Of a stretch of 64,000 nucleotides of DNA, positions 59,712-64,000 are shown one piece after another. The first letter of the stretch is position 1. The number at the start of each line of letters is the position of its first letter. Origin of the DNA: an uncultured bacterium. Its GTDB lineage: Bacteria; Sysuimicrobiota; Sysuimicrobiia; Sysuimicrobiales; Sysuimicrobiaceae. Location: positions 1 through 64,000 of the forward strand of contig CALIMJ010000027.1 of the NCBI GenBank assembly GCA_938028835.1, read 5' to 3'. The notes beneath the pieces were generated by a model that worked only from the letters and a program-made list of their open reading frames with translations, was not told the origin of the DNA and ran no database searches. A program made the position numbers and the translations under genes.

Positions 59712-60400
59712 ACCGGAACCTACTCCTCGGCGGGGGGCTTGGATGCGGGTGTCTCACCCTGCTGGCCGTGGTGGCACTGGTCGCGGGGTACCTGGCTTTC
59801 GGACGGCCCAGGCCTGCGGCAGCCCCGCCCCCACCTCCGCCGGGTCCGGCTCAACCTGCGCCCGGCCCGGCCCAGCCCGCGCCGCCACCTGGACCGGCCC
59901 AGCCTGCCCCGCCGGGCCAGCCGGCGCCGGCCCAGCCCGCGCCGCCAGCGGGACCGACTCAGCCGGCGCCGGCCCAGCCCGCGCCACCACCGGGGCCGCA
60001 AGCGGCAGGTTGCCCCCAGGCCCTGCCGCAGGGGCCGGAGGCCCTGGGCAGGGGGATGTGCCCCCAACAGGTGCCGGGTGTCGAGGTGACTTTTGGGTTC
60101 ACCGCCCGACCGGGCCCCGACGGTCAACCCGGGGAGCCTACGGGTACCTTCCGGGTCGGCGAGACCGTGGGGGTGTACTTTGAGGTGACACGCCTGGAGA
60201 GCCCGTTGGTCATGGTCTTCGTCCGCGTGGAGTCCCAGGACCGTGTGTTCCCGGTGGGACAGCCGCAGCCTCTGGACCGTCCCGGCCGGCACGCGGTCTC
60301 TCTGAACACCCAGGGGGGGAGTCCGGGCCTGCACGCCTTCGCGCTCGCGTCGCCGCAATCGCAGGCGCTGGCGTTCGTGGTGCCGTTCCTGCTGCAGTAG
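59708..60400 (+). CDS. Membrane-anchored Pro-rich linker protein with C-terminal beta-sandwich-like domain
   Basis: A 230-residue protein with one N-terminal transmembrane anchor containing GCGC (about 8-31). A Pro/Ala linker of repeated PAQPAP and PPPGP units spans about 35-100, and an extracytoplasmic domain about 105-230 (VEVTFGFTARPGPDG, TFRVGETVGVYFEV, GRHAVSLNTQGG, FVVPFLLQ) looks like an Ig/beta-sandwich ligand domain; Cys103 and Cys118 could form a disulfide. ATG 59708 overlaps the PrsW gene stop (ATGA). No family recognised. It could be a sensor or a substrate of the adjacent protease. Confidence 0.7.
   Translation: MNRNLLLGGGLGCGCLTLLAVVALVAGYLAFGRPRPAAAPPPPPPGPAQPAPGPAQPAPPPGPAQPAPPGQPAPAQPAPPAGPTQPAPAQPAPPPGPQAAGCPQALPQGPEALGRGMCPQQVPGVEVTFGFTARPGPDGQPGEPTGTFRVGETVGVYFEVTRLESPLVMVFVRVESQDRVFPVGQPQPLDRPGRHAVSLNTQGGSPGLHAFALASPQSQALAFVVPFLLQ
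59825..60000 (+). repeat. Imperfect short tandem repeats encoding Pro/Ala linker
   Basis: The DNA is built from repeats of units such as CCGGCCCAGCCCGCGCC, in frame with the linker of the 59708 gene. Repeat number is likely to vary between strains by slippage. Confidence 0.7.
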
Positions 60401-60425
60401 GGGGCTCAGCACGTCGATCTCCGGG

Positions 60426-61574
60426 ATGCGAGGGCTTGGTACCGACAGCTTCCTGAAGGCCGCGGCCCTGATGGCGGCCGGTCTTTTCCTGTTCCTGCTC
60501 GCCCTGGTCCAGATGGTCCTCTTCTACCGAGCGGCCGGGGGATTCGGGCAGTTCCTCGTGGCCAGCCTCGCCGCGGTGTCCGTGCTGCCCTTCTACACCG
60601 GGCTCATCCTGCTCCTGGACCGCCACGAGAAGGAGCCGGGTTGGCTGCTCCTGGGCGCGCTCCTGTGGGGCGGAGTGGTGGCCACGTTCTTGAGCCTCTG
60701 GCTGAACACAGCGGGCGGCTGGATCCTGCGGGCGCTGGCGGGACCCCAGCTGGGCAGCCGGCTCACCCCGCCTCTGGTCGCTCCGCCCGTGGAGGAGACC
60801 AGCAAGGGGCTCGCCGTCCTGCTCATCTTCCTGCTCTGGCGTCGGGAGTTCACCAACACCGTGGACGGGCTGGTCTACGGGGCCCTCACAGGCCTCGGGT
60901 TTGCCGTCACGGAGAACATCCTGTACTTCGCCCGCTTCGTACGTGAGGGCGGCCTGGCGGGCCTCACCGTGGGGTTCGTGATCCGCGCGGTGCTGGGCGG
61001 CCTTTCCCACTCCGTCTACACCGCGTGTACGGGCGCCGGCCTCGGCTACGCCCGGGAGGCGAAGGGAGCGGCTCGTTTCGTGGCCCCGGTGGTCGGCTAC
61101 TTCTGCGCGATGTTCCTGCACTTCCTGTGGAACTTCTCCGCATCCTTCATCCTCCCCGCGGTGGCGAGGTCCGCGGGATCTGTCGCCTTGCTTCTCCTGC
61201 CCGTGATGTCGTTCCTCCTGGAGGGAATCCCGCTGGTTCTCCTGTTGGTCATCGCGTACTTCGCCTGGAAGCGGGAGGTCCTGGCCATCCGGGAGGGCCT
61301 GGCGGGAGAAGTGGAGGCCGGGAGGCTGACACCCGAGGACGTGGAGTTGCTCACGCGTCCCCGGTCCCGAGGGCGCAGGCTGTGGGCCGTGCTGACCTCC
61401 AAGGGGCCGCTCGCCTGGAACCTCCTGCGGCAGCTTTACGACACGCGGGTGGACCTCGCCTTTGCCCTGTGGCGCGCGAAGCAGGGGGAACCCGCCGCCC
61501 CAGACGTGGAGGCCCTCCGCCAGCGCCTTTCAGCTCTGGAACGGCGGGCGCGGGAGCTGGGTGTGCTGACGTGA
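60426..61574 (+). CDS. PrsW-family intramembrane protease homologue 2 (operon)
   Basis: A 382-residue protein with about nine helices: LLLDRHEKEPGWLLLGALLWGG, motif 1 PPVEETSKGLAVLLIF (Glu about 123-124), motif 2 GFAVTENILYF, His motifs LGGLSHSVYTACTG and MFLHFLWNFSASF. The cytoplasmic tail of about 100 residues is LAGEVEAGRLTPEDVELL ... RGRRLWAVLTSKGPLAWNLL ... LAFALWRAKQG, ending in a predicted coiled coil. ATG 60426 lies 25 nt after the previous stop. All proposed PrsW catalytic residues are present. Confidence 0.88.
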   Translation: MRGLGTDSFLKAAALMAAGLFLFLLALVQMVLFYRAAGGFGQFLVASLAAVSVLPFYTGLILLLDRHEKEPGWLLLGALLWGGVVATFLSLWLNTAGGWILRALAGPQLGSRLTPPLVAPPVEETSKGLAVLLIFLLWRREFTNTVDGLVYGALTGLGFAVTENILYFARFVREGGLAGLTVGFVIRAVLGGLSHSVYTACTGAGLGYAREAKGAARFVAPVVGYFCAMFLHFLWNFSASFILPAVARSAGSVALLLLPVMSFLLEGIPLVLLLVIAYFAWKREVLAIREGLAGEVEAGRLTPEDVELLTRPRSRGRRLWAVLTSKGPLAWNLLRQLYDTRVDLAFALWRAKQGEPAAPDVEALRQRLSALERRARELGVLT

Positions 61575-62398
61575 GGCCCGCGGCGACCGGCGAGGCCGGG
61601 GTGACCGCCTGGGCGGTGGTGGTCCTCCTAGCCGCTGCGGCAATCGGGTTCCTGTTCCTCCTGGGTGTGGGTGGGGTCGTATGGTATCTGGCGTCCCAGC
61701 GGCCTGCGTCGCAGCCCCCCGCCGGGCCGCCTGCTTCGACACCCGCGCCGCCTGCACCGCAGCCACCTCCGGCTGCCCCAACGGCTCCAGGGCCTGTTCC
61801 CCAGCCGGCACAGCCCCCGCAGCCTCCGCCCGGCGCGCCCCAGTGGCCTTCGTCCGGGGCTCCGGCCCCCGCGCAGGTGTCGTACGACACGTACTTGGAT
61901 CCGGAGGGTGAGTTCTGCGTCAAGTACCCGGTGGGGTGGCAGGTCCTGACCCACGGGGTCCCGGGCGTGTTGTTCACACCCCGGGGCGAGGATCCCCGGG
62001 AGGGTGCTAGCGCGGTGTTCACGCGCATGCTGGGCGTCACGGGACGTGTGATCCCCGCCCGACAGGATCTCGAACATCATCTTGAGGCCATGCGCAGGCG
62101 GTACCCGGACCTGCGGATCGTCTCCTTCTCGGTGGAACCCATGCCCCAGGAGAGCGAGCGGGCGTTCGTGGAGGCCACGTGGACGAACCTCCGCCGGGAA
62201 CCCATGCAGGCCGTGCTGCTGGGACGGTACCTCCACTCCCGCGTGGCAAACTTCACCATGAAGCAGTGGCGGGTGTTCCAGGCACAGCAGGTGGCCTGGA
62301 GGAGCCTGGAGCCCGTGTTCATGGCCATGGCGCGTTCCTACACGCCCCTGCCGCGGAACCGGGCGCCCTCCGAGGCGGACACCGCCCCCTGCCGGTAG
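61571..62398 (+). CDS. Membrane-anchored Pro-rich protein with PsbP-like domain
   Basis: A 275-residue protein: membrane anchor at about 12-42, Pro/Ala/Gln linker at about 45-98, and an extracytoplasmic domain at about 102-260 that begins YLDPEGEFCVKYPVGWQVL and continues GVLFTPRGEDP. The (F/S)-x-(V/M)-x-YP-x-GW signature is shared with PsbP/DcrB-like folds. GTG 61571 overlaps the PrsW gene stop (GTGA). The next gene encodes a related domain without anchor linker. Confidence 0.72.
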   Translation: MRPAATGEAGVTAWAVVVLLAAAAIGFLFLLGVGGVVWYLASQRPASQPPAGPPASTPAPPAPQPPPAAPTAPGPVPQPAQPPQPPPGAPQWPSSGAPAPAQVSYDTYLDPEGEFCVKYPVGWQVLTHGVPGVLFTPRGEDPREGASAVFTRMLGVTGRVIPARQDLEHHLEAMRRRYPDLRIVSFSVEPMPQESERAFVEATWTNLRREPMQAVLLGRYLHSRVANFTMKQWRVFQAQQVAWRSLEPVFMAMARSYTPLPRNRAPSEADTAPCR

Positions 62399-62408
62399 GG
62401 AGGTTCGC

Positions 62409-62945
62409 GTGGCGTACCTACTGGCGGCCCTGCTTTTGCTCGCTCCGGTCCCGCCCGGCTCGGACTGGGTCCTGTACTTCGACCCTTCCGGCCGCTTCTC
62501 CATGAGCTACCCGAGGGGGTGGCAGGTACGGGAGGATCCCGTAGAGGGGTCGGTGGCCTTCGTGCGGGACAGCCTGGAGGAGGGCACCTCCTTCTCCGTT
62601 TTCCCCCGCCGCTTTGTGCAGGGAGACCCCGGGCCGGAGGCCACCGCCCGGGAGGTCCTCACGACGTTCGCGGGACTGGGCCAGTACCCGAATCTGCGTG
62701 TCCGCCAGCGCGTGGAACACCTCGGGTCCGGAATCTACTCGGTGCGGGGCGAGGCGCGGTGGACGAGCGCGTCCGGGCAGGCCCTGCGGGCCGTGTTCGT
62801 GTGCGTCCTGGCCCGCCCACCCGTGCACGGCTTCGACACCCAGGTCTTCTACCTGCTGCTGGGTCGGGCACCGGACCGGGAGTGGAGTCGGTGGGAGGCT
62901 ACCCTTACACGGATGCTGCGGGAGTTCCGCTGGCTGGGAGGTTAG
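62409..62945 (+). CDS. Secreted PsbP-like domain protein
   Basis: A 178-residue protein with a short signal peptide (about 1-17, LLAALLLLAPVPPGS) and one domain beginning YFDPSGRFSMSYPRGWQVRED, clearly related to the domain of the preceding gene (DP-x-G-x-F-x-x-x-YP-x-GWQV). It ends in a Trp/Arg-rich helix (WSRWEATLTRMLREFRWL). GTG 62409 has GGGAGG 5 nt upstream. Function unknown; probably an extracytoplasmic ligand-binding partner of the PrsW proteins. Confidence 0.72.
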   Translation: MAYLLAALLLLAPVPPGSDWVLYFDPSGRFSMSYPRGWQVREDPVEGSVAFVRDSLEEGTSFSVFPRRFVQGDPGPEATAREVLTTFAGLGQYPNLRVRQRVEHLGSGIYSVRGEARWTSASGQALRAVFVCVLARPPVHGFDTQVFYLLLGRAPDREWSRWEATLTRMLREFRWLGG

Positions 62946-62948
62946 CAG

Positions 62949-64000
62949 GTGACAACCCTCGGAGTGAATCGTCTGGACACCGCTTACCGCCTGTTGCCCG
63001 TGGGTGTGTTGTCCTCCTTGATTGTCATGGGGCTACTCGTGCTCGCGCTCCTCCTGGGCAGTACCGGGGGGATCGTGCCGTTCGCCCTGGGACTGCTGTT
63101 CTCGGTCCTCCCGGTCCCCGCCTACGTGGCCTTCCTGCTGTGGCTGGACCGTCACGAGAAGGAGCCCGGGTGGCTGCTGCTGGCTGCCTTCCTGTGGGGG
63201 TCCACGGTTTCCATCCTGGCCGCGTTCGTGTTCAACGGGATGGGGCAGTTTCTGCTGCAGTTGCTGTTCGGGCCCCAGTGGGCTCTCCGGGTCACCATGG
63301 GGCTCGTGGCTCCCGTGGTGGAGGAGACGGCCAAGGCCGTGGGGGTCCTGGGAATCGCGCTGCTGATGCGCGGGGAGTTCGACAACCTGACCGACGGCCT
63401 GGTGTACGGGGCGCTGGTGGGTCTGGGGTTCGGGGTGGCCGAGAACGTGCTCTACCTGGGCCGGGCTTTTGCCGCGGGCGGGTTCGCGGGCCTCGCGATG
63501 CTTTTCCTCCTGCGCGTCCTGCTGCTGGGGCTGATGCACTCGGTCTGGACGGGTTGCACGGGCGCCGGGCTGGGCTACGGGCGCGAGCGGGGCGGGGCGG
63601 CCCGTTTCGTCGCACCGGTGGCGGGCTACGTCTGCGCCATCGCCCTCCACGCCCTGTGGAACTCCACCAACATCGGCCTCGATGTCGCTGCAGGCACGGG
63701 GGCGGGGCGCCTCTTCCTGGTGCCCGTGACCTTCGGCGTCCTCCTCCTGCCGCCCATGGCGGTGCTGGGGGTGCTGGCTTTCGTCGCGGGACGGCGAGAG
63801 CAGCAACTCATCCGCACCCGGCTCGTTGACCTGGTGGCGGCGGGGTGGATCACGCAGGAGGAGTTGCAGGCGGTGGCTACCGTCTCGACCAAGGGGCGCC
63901 GGCTGTGGGAGGCACTGGCGCGTAGGGGTCCGGGGGGCTGGCTGACCCTGCGGCAGTACTACGACGCCCTCGCGGAACTGGCGTTCGTCCGGTGGCGCCT
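62949..64000 (+). CDS. PrsW-family intramembrane protease homologue 3 (operon; 3' end outside window)
   Basis: At least 350 residues, running off the right edge without a stop. It starts at GTG 62949 with GGGAGG 7 nt upstream, 3 nt after the previous stop. It has LWLDRHEKEPGWLLLAAFLWG, motif 1 APVVEETAKAVGVLG (Glu about 125-126), motif 2 GFGVAENVLYLG, His motifs GLMHSVWTGCTGAGLGYG and IALHALWNSTNI, then tail VDLVAAGWITQEELQAV ... KGRRLWEALARRGPGGWLTL ... LAFVRWR. It is closest to homologue 2; the two share nearly the whole core and tail pattern. Confidence 0.88.
   Translation, partial: MTTLGVNRLDTAYRLLPVGVLSSLIVMGLLVLALLLGSTGGIVPFALGLLFSVLPVPAYVAFLLWLDRHEKEPGWLLLAAFLWGSTVSILAAFVFNGMGQFLLQLLFGPQWALRVTMGLVAPVVEETAKAVGVLGIALLMRGEFDNLTDGLVYGALVGLGFGVAENVLYLGRAFAAGGFAGLAMLFLLRVLLLGLMHSVWTGCTGAGLGYGRERGGAARFVAPVAGYVCAIALHALWNSTNIGLDVAAGTGAGRLFLVPVTFGVLLLPPMAVLGVLAFVAGRREQQLIRTRLVDLVAAGWITQEELQAVATVSTKGRRLWEALARRGPGGWLTLRQYYDALAELAFVRWR

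Noticed and set aside
59825..60000. Short regular repeats that could suggest a CRISPR array
   Set aside because: Units are short, contiguous and in frame with a Pro/Ala linker inside a gene; there are no spacers and no cas genes.

Overview
The window is very GC-rich (roughly 70% by eye) bacterial chromosomal DNA with dense, often translationally coupled genes (many ATGA or GTGA overlaps) and frequent GTG, TTG and possibly CTG starts. The cdaA-cdaR-glmM cluster, a glmS ribozyme, a CIRCE-controlled groESL operon, S-layer homology domains, type IV pilus ATPases, an archaeal-type class V fructose-1,6-bisphosphatase and an ATP-dependent DNA ligase suggest a deep-branching, perhaps thermophilic member of the Bacillati (Terrabacteria). 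Candidates are a high-GC Firmicutes-like, Armatimonadota-like or CSP1-3-like lineage, but the sequence alone does not settle the phylum. I saw no prophage, insertion sequence, CRISPR array, rRNA or tRNA gene.

Layout. 1-9477 (+): end of an unidentified gene, IclR regulator, PfkB sugar kinase, PEP carboxylase, ornithine carbamoyltransferase, then cdaA-cdaR-glmM and a VanZ-like protein. 9478-12993 (+): a long leader holding a glmS ribozyme, then fbp and glmS, so fructose-6-phosphate supply and its amination share one self-cleaving leader. 13034-17792 (+): Trm112-like protein, AcpS, Nnr, Alr and a PxpB-PxpC fusion. 17835-19992 (-): HEPN/MNT pair and a GT-C glycosyltransferase. 20073-28022: ald (+), rpoZ (-), acyl-CoA synthetase (+) and the liv branched-chain amino acid ABC transporter (-). 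28087-36565: SLH-SPOR-phosphodiester glycosidase (+), pilC, pilT and a DnaB-like ATPase (-), then a TPR-fused PilB (+). 36627-39674 (+): zinc alcohol dehydrogenase, nagA and a truncated UDP-sugar dehydrogenase-like gene. 39675-40078: a gene-free stretch with a complete minus-strand regulatory unit: sigma-A promoter, c-di-GMP-I riboswitch and terminator, but no obvious target gene. 40079-45924 (+): DNA ligase and nfeD-tsaE-tsaB-rimI-tsaD. 45868-48290 (-): ArsR/CmtR-like sensor and a P1B ATPase with an unusual CSC motif. 48351-50428 (+): CIRCE-groES-groEL-terminator.

The last 14 kb (50485-64000) is the most unusual part. It holds a 901-residue regulator with an N-terminal MalT-like NTPase and a C-terminal SARP/BTAD module, and four PrsW-family intramembrane protease homologues (one on the minus strand, three in a plus-strand operon). 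Interleaved with the last three are membrane-anchored or secreted proteins with Pro/Ala linkers and PsbP-like domains. A Tat-exported flavin amine oxidase and a large polytopic membrane protein are also present. Three non-coding sites in this region each carry two TTAA(G/A) half-sites exactly 11 bp apart, the geometry of SARP operators. They lie upstream of the amine oxidase, in the divergent regulator/PrsW promoter and upstream of the PrsW operon. I read this as a candidate regulon for an undescribed envelope-sensing or proteolysis system; that reading is inference.
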